64,000 nucleotides of DNA from Bacteroides sp. 224 (GTDB lineage: Bacteria > Bacteroidota > Bacteroidia > Bacteroidales > Bacteroidaceae). A program made the translations under genes and the position numbers. This document shows, in pieces, positions 17,988-29,673 of the stretch; position 1 is the stretch's first letter, and each line of letters opens with the position of its first letter. Location of the stretch: positions 1-64,000 of the forward strand of contig NZ_QVMK01000007.1 in NCBI RefSeq assembly GCF_010500995.1. The letters run 5' to 3'. The notes under the pieces are model-generated. The model did not search any database. It had not been told where the DNA came from and saw only the letters and a program-made list of their open reading frames with translations.

Positions 17988-20066
17988 ATGAAGACACTAA
18001 AACTCCTATTACTATCCGCAACCCTTGTGGCTACTGCCCACGCCCAAACCAATGGACTCACCGATATGAGTCAGAGTAAATACTCGCAGATGTCCAATAC
18101 AGAGATTGGCGCTGTACGCTGGACAAACGGTTTCTGGGGCGATCGTTTCAATGTTTTTGAAAACACCACTATTCTAAGTATGTGGAATACATGGAATACT
18201 CCCGAAATATCTCACGGCTTCCGTAACTTCGAGATAGCCGCAGGTGTATGTCCCGGCGAACATTGGGGACCTCCTTTCCACGATGGAGACGTTTACAAAT
18301 GGCTGGAAGGAGTGGCCGCCGTATATGCTGTCAATAAAGATCCAAAGTTGGGCGAATTGATGGATCATGTCATTACCCATATTGCCAAAGCACAGCGCGA
18401 AGACGGCTATATCCATACTCCTGTTATTATTGAAGAACGAAACAAAGGAATCGATACACATAAGAAAGATCAAACCGTTATCGGAACGAAAGTTGGCGAG
18501 GAAGATGAAAAAGGAGCTTTTGCCAACCGCCTGAACTTTGAAACCTATAACTTGGGTCACCTGATGATGGCCGCCATTGTTCATCATCGGGCTACGGGTA
18601 AAAGAACATTGCTTGATGTAGCAGTGAAAGCAACCGATTTCTTGTGCCATTTCTACGAAACTGCTTCTGCCGAACTGGCTCGTAATGCTATCTGCCCCTC
18701 TCATTACATGGGTGTGGTAGAGATGTACAGAGTAACCCGCAATCCGCGTTATCTCGAACTATCTAAAAACCTGATTGATATTCGCGGCATGGTAGAAAAC
18801 GGTACCGATGATAATCAGGATCGTGTTCCTTTCCGCGATCAGAAAGTAGCTATGGGACATGCCGTACGTGCCAATTACCTGTATGCCGGAGTAGCGGATG
18901 TGTACGCAGAAACCGGCGAAAACCTCTTGATGGAAAACCTCCAAAGCATCTGGAAAGATATTGTTACCCGCAAAATGTACATCACCGGAGCCTGTGGCGC
19001 ACTTTATGATGGTACCTCACCCGATGCAACCTGTTATCAACCGGACAGTATTCAAAAGGTACACCAAAGCTATGGGCGACCTTATCAGCTACCCAATAGC
19101 ACTGCCCATAATGAAACATGTGCGAATATTGGTAATATGCTGTTTAACTGGCGGATGTTCCAAACAAGCGGAGATGCCAAGTATACCGATTTGGTAGAGA
19201 ACTGTTTCTATAACAGTATCTTAAGTGGTATCAGCTTAGATGGAAAGAAATACTTCTATACCAACCCTTTACGTATCAGTGCCGATTTGCCATATACCTT
19301 GCGTTGGCCTAAAGAACGAACAGAATACATCAGTTGTTTCTGTTGTCCTCCCAATACCGTTCGTACACTTTGCGAAGCGCAAAACTATGCTTACTCAATC
19401 AACGAAAAAGGAATCTGGTGCAATATGTATGGAGGCAGCGAATTGGAAACTAAACTGGCTACCGGCGATAAAGTAAAACTGACTCAGATGTCCGATTATC
19501 CGTGGGACGGAAATGTGCAATTAACCGTAGAACTTGCTCCCAAAAAGAGAGCATTCTCTTTATTTATGCGTATTCCCGAATGGTGCGAGAAAGCAACGCT
19601 TACTGTAAATGGAGAAGCAATCAACACTTCATTAAAAGCAAATACATATACAGAAATCAATCGTGTTTGGAAGAAAGGAGATAAAGTAGAACTGGTGATG
19701 GATATGCCGGTGAAGCTGATGGAATCTCACCCATTAGTAGAAGAAACACGCAATCAGATAGCCGTGAAACGCGGTCCATTGGTGTACTGTCTTGAAAATA
19801 TAGATATAGAGAACGGTAAACGAATTGACGATGTATTGATTCCTGCTGACATAAAACTGACTCCAAAGAAGATCACCATCCAAGGAAGCCCGGTTGTTGC
19901 ATTGGAAGGAACTGCCCGCTTGGCAAATAACGATTCTTGGGAAAACACCTTATACAGAGCAGTATCAAAGGCAGATAAGTCGGTGAACATCCGCCTGATA
20001 CCTTACTATGCATGGGGAAATAGAGGAAAAACAGAAATGACAGTTTGGATGCCGTTAAGCAGATAA
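17988..20066 (+). CDS. GH127 beta-L-arabinofuranosidase
   Basis: A 692-residue exported enzyme (signal peptide ending THAQ/AHAQ region) of the GH127/DUF1680 family, which cleaves beta-L-arabinofuranosides with a Zn-bound cysteine nucleophile. Zn-site residues are visible: E376 and C378 in NETCAN, and C452-C453 in SCFCCPPN, C452 being the likely nucleophile. An (alpha/alpha)6 barrel is followed by sandwich domains (about 500-692). RG-II carries beta-L-arabinofuranose, which fits the neighbouring enzymes. The next gene begins 23 nt downstream. Confidence 0.93.
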   Translation: MKTLKLLLLSATLVATAHAQTNGLTDMSQSKYSQMSNTEIGAVRWTNGFWGDRFNVFENTTILSMWNTWNTPEISHGFRNFEIAAGVCPGEHWGPPFHDGDVYKWLEGVAAVYAVNKDPKLGELMDHVITHIAKAQREDGYIHTPVIIEERNKGIDTHKKDQTVIGTKVGEEDEKGAFANRLNFETYNLGHLMMAAIVHHRATGKRTLLDVAVKATDFLCHFYETASAELARNAICPSHYMGVVEMYRVTRNPRYLELSKNLIDIRGMVENGTDDNQDRVPFRDQKVAMGHAVRANYLYAGVADVYAETGENLLMENLQSIWKDIVTRKMYITGACGALYDGTSPDATCYQPDSIQKVHQSYGRPYQLPNSTAHNETCANIGNMLFNWRMFQTSGDAKYTDLVENCFYNSILSGISLDGKKYFYTNPLRISADLPYTLRWPKERTEYISCFCCPPNTVRTLCEAQNYAYSINEKGIWCNMYGGSELETKLATGDKVKLTQMSDYPWDGNVQLTVELAPKKRAFSLFMRIPEWCEKATLTVNGEAINTSLKANTYTEINRVWKKGDKVELVMDMPVKLMESHPLVEETRNQIAVKRGPLVYCLENIDIENGKRIDDVLIPADIKLTPKKITIQGSPVVALEGTARLANNDSWENTLYRAVSKADKSVNIRLIPYYAWGNRGKTEMTVWMPLSR

Positions 20067-20089
20067 CTACTAACCGGAAAGATATAGAG

Positions 20090-22279
20090 ATGAAGTCTGA
20101 AGAAATGAATGTACCTACCTGGATCTGGTATCCCGGTGATTATGAAATATGGTTGGGTAATGAAATGAATAATCGCCGTACCGAACGCGGTGCTTTCTTT
20201 CCCCCGTTCTGGAAGATAGATAGCCATTATGTAGTGGTAGAGTTTAGTAAAAAGTTGAATCTTTCTGCTCCCGAAGAAATTGAAATAGCCGTAGAAGGTC
20301 GTTTCAATATCAAATTGGATGGGAAACTGCAATTCGGAGAACCAAGAAAGTTCCTCCTTCCTGCCGGCGAACATAACCTGAATATCAAAGTATATAATCA
20401 GGCAACGCCTCCTGCTTTATTCGTTCAAGGAAAAACAGTACATACCGATTCTACCTGGAAAGTAACTTTCGAAGATAAAGAATGGATTGACGAGAGTGGC
20501 AAAGCCAGTGATACTTCCGCCACTGTTTATATGGATGCCGGTCACTGGAATTTTAATACTCCCGATCAGAAACCATCTCAATTCCAATTGGCTACCCGTA
20601 TTGAAAATCCGGTAGCGAGTACTTTTATTCAAGAGGGAGAACTCATTGATTTTGGAAAAGAAACCTTCGGCTATATCCAACTTCATGGATTAAAAGGTAA
20701 TGGAGTTATCAACCTCTTTTATGGAGAAAGCCCGGAAGAAGCACAGGATACAGAATATTGCGAAACACTGGATTGCTTACAGATTGAAAACAATCGGGTA
20801 ATCGACCTGGCTATAAATAAAGAAACAAAATTAAACGGAGACTATACATTGAGTAATAGTAAAGCTTTCCGTTATGTATATATACAGAAAACCGATACAG
20901 TCAGTTGGGATGGTATCTCTATGTTATATGAATACCTCCCGGTGAACTATCGCGGTTCATTCCGTTGTAACGATGAAGAAATTAATCGCATCTGGGATAT
21001 AGGAGCATACACCATGCATCTCACTACGCGCGAATTCTTTATTGACGGCATCAAGCGCGACCGATGGGTGTGGAGTGGCGATGCCATTCAAAGTTACCTG
21101 ATGAACTACTACCTGTTCTTCGATAGCGAATCTGTGAAGCGTACCATTTGGTTGCTTCGTGGCAAAGATCCGGTGACCGGACATTCCAATACCATTATGG
21201 ACTATACGTTTTATTGGTTCCTGAGTATCTACGATTATTATATGTATTCGGGAGATAAAGCATTTGTCGCTCAAATCTATCCGCGTATGCAAACCATGAT
21301 GGAGTATGTCTTAGGGCGTACCAACACAAACGGCATGGTAGAAGGTATGACGGGCGACTGGGTATTTGTTGACTGGGCAGACGGCTATCTGGATAAGAAA
21401 GGGGAACTCTCTTTTGAACAAGTATTACTTTGTAAAAGTCTGGAAACCATGGCACTTTGCGCTAACCTGGTAAATAACGAAGAAGACACAGCTCAATATT
21501 CTAAACTGGCAGATGATTTACGCAGCAAATTATTACCGGCCTTTTGGAATGAAAGTAAGCAAGCTCTTGTGCATAACCGTATCAATGGAAAACAGAGTGA
21601 AGCAGTTACCCGATACTCCAATATGTTCTCGGTGTTCTTCAATTACCTGGATGATAATCAGAAGCAAGCCATTAAGAAATCGGTATTATTAAACGATGAT
21701 ATCCTCAAAATCACTACCCCTTACATGCGTTTCTATGAATTGGAAGCACTTTGCGCTTTAGGCGAGCAAGAGGAAGTAATGAAAGAGATGAAAGCCTATT
21801 GGGGAGGCATGCTCCGCCTGGGGGCTACTTCTTTCTGGGAAAAATACAATCCCGAAGAAAGTGGAACGCAGCACCTTGCGATGTATGGCCGTCCGTATGG
21901 AAAGAGTCTTTGCCATGCTTGGGGTGCCAGCCCTATTTACCTGTTAGGCAAGTATTATGTAGGCGTTCGACCCATTAAAGAAGGATACAAAGAATTTGAA
22001 ATCAATCCTGTATTGGGTGGATTGGAGTGGATGGAAAGCAATGTGCCCACTCCAAATGGAGACATCAAAGTGTATATGGATGAGAGAACGATTAAGGTAA
22101 AAGCTACGGAGGGGAAAGGATATGTGAACTTTACCAGTCAAACCCAACCAACAACAAATAGGGGGCAAATAGAATCATTAGGTAATAATAAATACCGACT
22201 AAGCCTCTCCCCAGCCCTCTCCAGAGGAGAGGGAGAAGGGGAGATGGTTTGTATATCTTATTCTCCACTAAAGAAGTAA
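20090..22279 (+). CDS. GH78-type alpha-L-rhamnosidase, second copy
   Basis: About 729 residues from the ATG at 20090; an in-frame ATG at 20045 lies inside the preceding gene and is unlikely. No signal peptide is visible, so the enzyme may be cytoplasmic or its true N-terminus non-canonical. An N-terminal sandwich region leads to an (alpha/alpha)6 barrel with FIDGIKRDRWVWSGD (about residues 317-331) and SFWEKYNPEE (about 580), the places where GH78 keeps its acid and base. The last 25 residues include SLSPALSRGEGEGE, encoded by a reverse REP-like element (22203-22242), so the natural C-terminus has been extended. Operon with GH127 before and the aldolase after. Confidence 0.85.
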   Translation: MKSEEMNVPTWIWYPGDYEIWLGNEMNNRRTERGAFFPPFWKIDSHYVVVEFSKKLNLSAPEEIEIAVEGRFNIKLDGKLQFGEPRKFLLPAGEHNLNIKVYNQATPPALFVQGKTVHTDSTWKVTFEDKEWIDESGKASDTSATVYMDAGHWNFNTPDQKPSQFQLATRIENPVASTFIQEGELIDFGKETFGYIQLHGLKGNGVINLFYGESPEEAQDTEYCETLDCLQIENNRVIDLAINKETKLNGDYTLSNSKAFRYVYIQKTDTVSWDGISMLYEYLPVNYRGSFRCNDEEINRIWDIGAYTMHLTTREFFIDGIKRDRWVWSGDAIQSYLMNYYLFFDSESVKRTIWLLRGKDPVTGHSNTIMDYTFYWFLSIYDYYMYSGDKAFVAQIYPRMQTMMEYVLGRTNTNGMVEGMTGDWVFVDWADGYLDKKGELSFEQVLLCKSLETMALCANLVNNEEDTAQYSKLADDLRSKLLPAFWNESKQALVHNRINGKQSEAVTRYSNMFSVFFNYLDDNQKQAIKKSVLLNDDILKITTPYMRFYELEALCALGEQEEVMKEMKAYWGGMLRLGATSFWEKYNPEESGTQHLAMYGRPYGKSLCHAWGASPIYLLGKYYVGVRPIKEGYKEFEINPVLGGLEWMESNVPTPNGDIKVYMDERTIKVKATEGKGYVNFTSQTQPTTNRGQIESLGNNKYRLSLSPALSRGEGEGEMVCISYSPLKK
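22203..22242 (-). repeat. REP-like element B (in CDS, C-terminal end)
   Basis: Reverse copy starting GCCTCTCCCCAGCCCTCTCC, translated as SLSPALSRGEGEGE. Forms an inverted pair with copy C (22358-22395) across the gene junction. Confidence 0.9.
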
Positions 22280-22333
22280 CCCATAATCCATATTGTTTAG
22301 AATATAAAAAAGAAGCATAAATAGAATAAAGAA

Positions 22334-23299
22334 ATGAATACCATTAACAAAACAAACCCTTCTCCCTCTCTTTTGGAGAGGGCTGGGGAGAGGCTTCCAC
22401 TCAAAGGAATCATCCCTCCTTTAGTAACCCCCTTATTAGACAACGATACCCTTGATATAAAAGGACTTGAGAACCTGATCGAACGCCTCATCAAAGGCGG
22501 AGTACACGGACTTTTCATCTTGGGAACCACCGGAGAGGCACAAAGCATCAGCTATTGTGTGCGTCGGCAGATGATTGAAGAAACCAGTCGGATTAATAAT
22601 AAACGTTTGCCTTTACTGGTATGTATCTCCGATACCAGTATTACAGAAAGCATCAAATTGGCACAGATTGCTGCCGATTGCGGTGCCGACGCTGTGGTAT
22701 CTGCCCCTCCTTACTACTACGCACCCAGTCAGGTGGAGTTGGCGGAGTTCTATCTGGACTTGGCAGACAGATTGCCTTTGCCCTTGTTCCTGTACAATAT
22801 GCCCAGTCATACGAAAGTAAACTTTGCTCCTGAAACGATTCGCGCTATTGCCGAAAACAAGAAGGTGATTGGTTTCAAGGATAGCTCCGCCAATGCAGTC
22901 TATTTCCAAAGCGTGATGACAGCGATGAAGGATCGTCCGGATTTCTCTATGTTGGTAGGTCCCGAAGAAATTACAGGAGAAGTAGTACTGATGGGCGGTT
23001 ATGGAGGTATTAACGGAGGAGCCAATATGTTCCCTGAACTATACGTCGATCTCTATAATGCAGCAGCGGCAGAAGACTTGCAGGAAGTACGTCGTTTACA
23101 GCAAATCATTATGCAGATTTCCACTACCATCTATACAGTAGGAAAGTATGGTAGTAGCTATCTTAAAGGGGTGAAGTGTGCGTTGGGCTTACTTGGTGTT
23201 TGCAATGACCATTTAGCTGCCCCCTTCAATAAATTCAAAGAACCTGAAAAAGAAAAGATACGCCAGGCATTGGATAAGATACAAGCCATGCTGAAATAA
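22334..23299 (+). CDS. NAL/DapA-superfamily aldolase
   Basis: A 321-residue class I aldolase of the N-acetylneuraminate lyase/dihydrodipicolinate synthase fold. Visible motifs: GTTGEAQ (substrate carboxylate loop), LYNMP with the catalytic Tyr, and VIGFKDSS with the Schiff-base Lys. The family normally begins at the LKGIIPPLVTP region; here the first 20 or so residues (MNTINKTNPSPSLLERAGER) are extra and mostly encoded by a REP-like element, yet no other ATG is available nearby. In this operon of RG-II-type hydrolases, a plausible substrate is a 2-keto-3-deoxy sugar acid (Kdo or Dha) split to pyruvate and an aldose. True DapA function is less likely given the context. Confidence 0.85.
   Translation: MNTINKTNPSPSLLERAGERLPLKGIIPPLVTPLLDNDTLDIKGLENLIERLIKGGVHGLFILGTTGEAQSISYCVRRQMIEETSRINNKRLPLLVCISDTSITESIKLAQIAADCGADAVVSAPPYYYAPSQVELAEFYLDLADRLPLPLFLYNMPSHTKVNFAPETIRAIAENKKVIGFKDSSANAVYFQSVMTAMKDRPDFSMLVGPEEITGEVVLMGGYGGINGGANMFPELYVDLYNAAAAEDLQEVRRLQQIIMQISTTIYTVGKYGSSYLKGVKCALGLLGVCNDHLAAPFNKFKEPEKEKIRQALDKIQAMLK
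22358..22395 (+). repeat. REP-like element C (in CDS, N-terminal end)
   Basis: Forward copy ending GGGGAGAGGCT, translated as PSPSLLERAGERL between the start codon and the first beta-strand of the aldolase. Confidence 0.9.
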
Positions 23300-23325
23300 C
23301 ACCGTTAACCTTCAATTTAATTACC

Positions 23326-24788
23326 ATGACTATACTCGATATTATTATCTTTCTTATTTTCACCGGCGGCGTTGTTTTATTTGGATGTTCCTTCTTCCAG
23401 AAGAAACGTACCAGCGACGAAATGACTGCTGCCGGACGTTCCCTGCCCGGATGGGTGGTGGGTATGAGTATTTTTGCTACTTACGTAAGTAGTATCAGCT
23501 ATTTGGCCTATCCCGGAAAAGCGTATATGAGCGATTGGAATGCGTTTGTATTTAGTCTCTCCATTCCTATTGCTTCTTACTTTGCTGCTAAATATTTTGT
23601 TCCGTTCTATCGGAATCTCGGAAGTGTATCTGCCTATTCGTTTCTCGAAAGACGCTTTGGCCCTTGGGCACGTGTATATGCTTCTACCTGCTATTTGTTA
23701 ACGCAAATTGCCCGTATGGGTTCTATCCTTTATCTATTGGCACTACCCATGAATGCTTTATTAGGATGGGATATCAAAACCATCATAGTGTGTACTTCCA
23801 TTGCTATTACTTTCTATTCAATGATGGGTGGAATTAAAGCCGTGATTTGGACAGAAGCTATACAAGGGTTTATCCTGATAGGTGGAGCGTTAGTTTGTTT
23901 CTTTGTAATCATATTCGGCATGCCCGAAGGTCCTAAACAATTCTGGGATATAGCCGTAGCCGATAATAAATTCTCATTGGGAAGTTTCAGCTCCAGTCTT
24001 ACCGAATCAACCTTCTGGGTTTGCCTGATTTACGGAATCTTTATCAATCTCCAAAACTATGGTATCGACCAGAACTATGTGCAACGCTACCTCACAGCCA
24101 AAGATGAAAAGAGTGCTAAATTCTCTGCGCTTTTCGGTGGGTATTTGTTTATACCCGTTTCTGCCGTTTTCTTCTTAATAGGAACAGGTCTGTATACTTT
24201 CTATAAAGTACAGCCCGATTTACTGCCGGCAGGTGTTGAAGGTGATTTTGTATTCCCTTATTTCATTGTACACCAATTACCCACAGGGTTAACCGGATTA
24301 TTGATCGCTTCTATCTTTGCCGCAGGTATGAGTACCATTGCAACCAGTATCACCAGTTCGGCCACCGTTCTTTTGACGGACTATTATCTGCGTTTCTTTA
24401 AGAAGTCGGCAACCGATGGACAATCTGTTCGGATGATTTATATATCGAATGCAGCCATTGGCATCATCGGTATCTTTGTGGCCATTGCGTTTTTACAGGT
24501 AGAAAGTGCATTGGATGCCTGGTGGGCATTGTCCTCTATCTTTAGTGGCGGTATGCTGGGATTGTTCTTACTGGGATACCTAAGTAAGAAAGCCCGCAAC
24601 ATAGATGCAATTATCGGAACCATTGCAGGGGTGATTGTAGTAATGTGGATGAGCCTTTCGCCCATATTCTTTACCGATGGATTCCTGAGCGAATTCCGTA
24701 GTCCCTTCCATGCTAATCTGACGATTGTGTTTGGTACGATTGTAATCTTCTTGGTTGGGTTCTTAATGGCGAAACTGCTTTGTAGAAA

Positions 24789-24792
<4 letters not shown>
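23326..24792 (+). CDS. SSS-family sodium/solute symporter
   Basis: A 488-residue inner-membrane protein with about 13-14 hydrophobic segments and the sodium:solute symporter signature regions (SIFATYVSSISYLAYPGKAY near the N-terminus, SMMGGIKAVIWTEAIQG in the middle, AAGMSTIATSITSSATV later). It starts 26 nt after the aldolase and overlaps the next gene by 4 nt (ATGA), so it is translationally coupled to the GH141-like enzyme. Probably imports a monosaccharide or acid sugar released by the surrounding hydrolases; the exact substrate is not readable. Confidence 0.9.
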
Positions 24793-26668
<1,876 letters not shown>

Positions 26669-26683
<15 letters not shown>

Positions 26684-28093
26684 ATAAACCTCCCATCCCA
26701 AATAAGTCTCCACAGCCTCCAGTACAATATCCTGAACATTACCGCGACACATTGCCACATGATGTTCAAAACCATTCTTGCACATATACTTCATCAACTT
26801 TTGAAGATTCGGAACTTCTGTTACTGCAATACAACCATCCATTCCGTATGGATCATCGGTAATGTTTCCTTCTCCCAGATAAGATTTAATAATACCTTTA
26901 GGATCATCCGTAGATATTCTGAAATAGGTAAACGGTCCTGCGGTTACTTTGCCTTTTACGGCTCCAAAGGTATTCTCTGTACCCATGGTACGACTTAATA
27001 CACCCAGATTCCCTAATTCCAAGTTGTTCTTTACGAAGCTCTTCGGGAAGTTTCCACAGTGTGTACAAACACATTTGTTGCGTTCTTCGGCGAAGTTGTT
27101 GTTCCAGTCCACAAGGGCAGAGGCATTGCCCGAAGCTAACGTTAGTGCATACATGGAGATGGCTCCTGCAATATCTACTTCGCAAGCACTTGGTATAAGT
27201 TTATCTCCCAGCATACTCATGGTTACACAAGAAGCACAGCCGTAGTTTGCCTGTAAAGAATCCCAGCATTGAATGGCTACCGCGTCGATATCATTGGCTT
27301 CTATCCATTGCTCTACGGCTAAACCGAACTTGGCTTGTTTCATTAATTTCTTTTCGTAGCCTTCGGGAACTTTTGCATAGCCGTGAATCTCTTTAATACG
27401 ATTCAGCAAAGCAGTATCTTCATCTGTAATGGCATTGGCCATACCCAGGATTTCCGATAAGTCAACGGGAACGACAGTAATGCCTGCGCGTTGAAGAATC
27501 TTTTCCGAAGCACGTACTGTCTGGAATCCGGCAGGACGAGCGCCGATAGCTCCTATACGGGCATTGCGCAATTTGTTTACTACCCGACAAATACCCGCGA
27601 AGCGATTGATATCTTCTAATAGTAAGGGGCTGTTAATTGAGTAGGTGTGCAGGGTAGTATCTGTAAACGGAATACCATATTGATACAAGTTATTGCAAAC
27701 AGAAAGCTTACCACAGAATGCATCTCTACGATTGTCAAGATCTACTTTGTCATTATCATCGTCACAAGCTTGTACAAGGATGGGCACATTCAGGTTAGCT
27801 AATTGAATGGCATTGATAATACCTATCTCAAAACCAAAATTGGGCAAGGTAATGATGATACCATCAATCCGTTCGCGATTCTTTTTGAAGAGTTCGGCGC
27901 ATTTTACACCATCCTCGCGGGTTTCCATACTTCCTGAACCTGTGGGAGTATCCTTTTCGTCGAGTATTACATAATCGTAATTGTTATCGGTAAGCACTTT
28001 TGTAAGTGTTGCGCGAACATCTTTGGCTAAGGCGGAGTTAAAATAACTGCGTGTGCCTAAGATAATACCAAATGTCATTTTCCTGTTTTTCAT
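26669..28093 (-). CDS. L-fucose/L-arabinose isomerase-fold sugar isomerase, candidate apiose isomerase
   Basis: A 474-residue cytoplasmic protein with the fold of the L-fucose isomerase/L-arabinose isomerase superfamily (TLPNFGFEIGIINAIQLANLNVPILVQACDD; GIGARPAGFQTVR-like RIGAIGARPAGF; AIQCWDSLQ; PSACEVDIAGA), which interconverts aldoses and ketoses at a metal site. CVCTHCGNFP adds a Cys/His cluster also seen in relatives. Last gene of a four-gene minus operon with an FGGY kinase and two transketolase halves. With a GH140 apiosidase nearby, D-apiose to D-apulose is the best guess; L-fucose or another aldose remains possible. Start at 28093; an ATG at 28078 is an alternative. Confidence 0.7.
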
Positions 28094-28129
28094 GATACGT
28101 ATATTATTAAAATTGATTTATATTAGTTA

Positions 28130-28198
28130 GAACACAGAGGCACGGAGATACAGAGTTCTTAATTAGAGTAAACTTTGTGTCTCTGTGTCTCCGTGTTC
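28130..28198. repeat. CACAGAG hairpin element, copy 2
   Basis: Inverted arms of about 28 bp (28130-28157 and 28171-28198). The right arm is read in the minus direction as the last 12 codons and stop of the FGGY kinase gene. Confidence 0.85.
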
Positions 28199-29673
28199 GT
28201 TTTTTCTATTGCATTTACCCAACCTGCGTAAAACCTGTTTCGGGTTTCAGCATTCATTTTGGGTGTAATTATCTTCTCTGTTTTCCGGAGAGAGGCAACT
28301 TCCTCTAAGCTCTTCCAGATGCCGCGTGCCAGTCCATTCATAATAACCGCTCCCAAAGCAGATGCTTCTTCAACTTCGGAACGGTTAATGGTGGCGTTCA
28401 ACATATCGCTTTGAAACTGCATCAGGAAGTTATTCTTTGTAGGGCCGCCGTCTACTCTTAATTCTTTTAAAGAGAGTTGGGCTTGCGTGGTCATTAAATC
28501 GACTAAGTCTTTTACCTGGTATGCAATGGCTTCTAAGGCAGCTCTAACAATCTGGGCTTTTCCTGTTCCCAAAGTCATTCCGTGAATCATGGCTTTGGCT
28601 TGAGAATTCCACCAAGGGGCACCCAATCCTGCGAAAGCGGGAACAAAGTAAACGCCTCCGTTATCAGGGATGCTGACGGCGAGAGCTTCTACTTCGGCAG
28701 GGCTGTTGATGAGTTGCAACTTCTCTTCCAACCATTTAATGGTAGCGCCTGTGCAATGTACATTGCCTTCGTAGGCATAATACACTTTTCCGCAAGCGGC
28801 GAAACCGACGGAAGTAACCAATCCGTTGGAGGCTTCGATGGGGTGCTCTCCGATGTTTACCATCACGGACGATCCTGTGCCATACGTGCTTTTTCCCATG
28901 CCCGGTTCAAAACACATTTGTCCTGTAAGGGCTCCATGAGAATCTCCCAAGATGCCTGCAATGGTTACGGGGGAGGAGAAGATGCCTTCTAAAGTGCTTT
29001 CTCCAAAAACAGAATCACAAGGTTTCGCCTCCGCCATCATAGAACGGGGGATGGTAAAGAGGGCGAGTAGCTCATCGTCCCAATCGAGGGTATGGATGTT
29101 AAATAATAGCGTGCGCGATGCATTGGTATAGTCGGTTGCATGTACCTTGCCTTCCGTCATTTTCCATAATAGCCAGGAGTCTATGGTACCTGCAAGTAGT
29201 TTGCCTTCGTTGGCAAGTTGACGGGCACCTTCTACCTGATCCAAAATCCATTGAATGCCACTGGCGGAGAAATAAGGATCGACAATAAGTCCGCTTTTTT
29301 GCTTGATGGTTTCCGTGTGCCCTTGTTTGATTAACTCTGCACAGATATCGGCTCCTCGCTGGCATTGCCACACGATGGCATTGTATATCGGTTTTCCTGT
29401 TTCCTTATTCCAAACAACCACTGTTTCGCGCTGATTGGTGATGGCAATGGAGCAGGTATCATCAGCCTCTATCTTTCCGCTTTCAATAACTTGCTTTACG
29501 GCTTTCAAGGTGTTGGCATAGATTTCTTCGGCATCATGCTCTACCCAGCTTGGTGCGGGGTAATATTGTTCGTGGGAGATTGTTACCCGATAAACAAACT
29601 CACATTGCTCGTTGAACAAAACTGCTTTGGTGGCCGATGTACTTTGGTCAATGGACAGGATGTAATTTCTCAT
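28159..29673 (-). CDS. FGGY-family kinase (glycerol-kinase-like), candidate apulose kinase
   Basis: A 504-residue sugar/polyol kinase of the FGGY family. Features: N-terminal phosphate loop (SIDQSTSATKAVLF), NQRETVVVW, DGGPTKNNFLMQFQSD and the C-terminal GALGAV-like region. Several motifs resemble glycerol kinase (AGLGAPWWNSQA), but it sits in a sugar operon: it overlaps the transketolase C-subunit gene by 4 nt (ATGA) and precedes the isomerase. Phosphorylation of D-apulose to D-apulose 4-phosphate fits; glycerol or xylulose kinase are alternatives. The tail NTETQRHKVYSN is encoded by a CACAGAG hairpin repeat rather than by family sequence. Confidence 0.78.
   Translation of the reverse strand: MRNYILSIDQSTSATKAVLFNEQCEFVYRVTISHEQYYPAPSWVEHDAEEIYANTLKAVKQVIESGKIEADDTCSIAITNQRETVVVWNKETGKPIYNAIVWQCQRGADICAELIKQGHTETIKQKSGLIVDPYFSASGIQWILDQVEGARQLANEGKLLAGTIDSWLLWKMTEGKVHATDYTNASRTLLFNIHTLDWDDELLALFTIPRSMMAEAKPCDSVFGESTLEGIFSSPVTIAGILGDSHGALTGQMCFEPGMGKSTYGTGSSVMVNIGEHPIEASNGLVTSVGFAACGKVYYAYEGNVHCTGATIKWLEEKLQLINSPAEVEALAVSIPDNGGVYFVPAFAGLGAPWWNSQAKAMIHGMTLGTGKAQIVRAALEAIAYQVKDLVDLMTTQAQLSLKELRVDGGPTKNNFLMQFQSDMLNATINRSEVEEASALGAVIMNGLARGIWKSLEEVASLRKTEKIITPKMNAETRNRFYAGWVNAIEKTNTETQRHKVYSN

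Noticed and set aside
22334..23299. dapA (lysine synthesis)
   Set aside because: Motifs fit the superfamily, but the gene sits between hydrolases and a sugar symporter; I did not assign the symbol.
28159..29673. glpK (glycerol kinase)
   Set aside because: Sequence is glycerol-kinase-like, but coupling to a split transketolase and an isomerase argues for a ketose substrate; the symbol is withheld.
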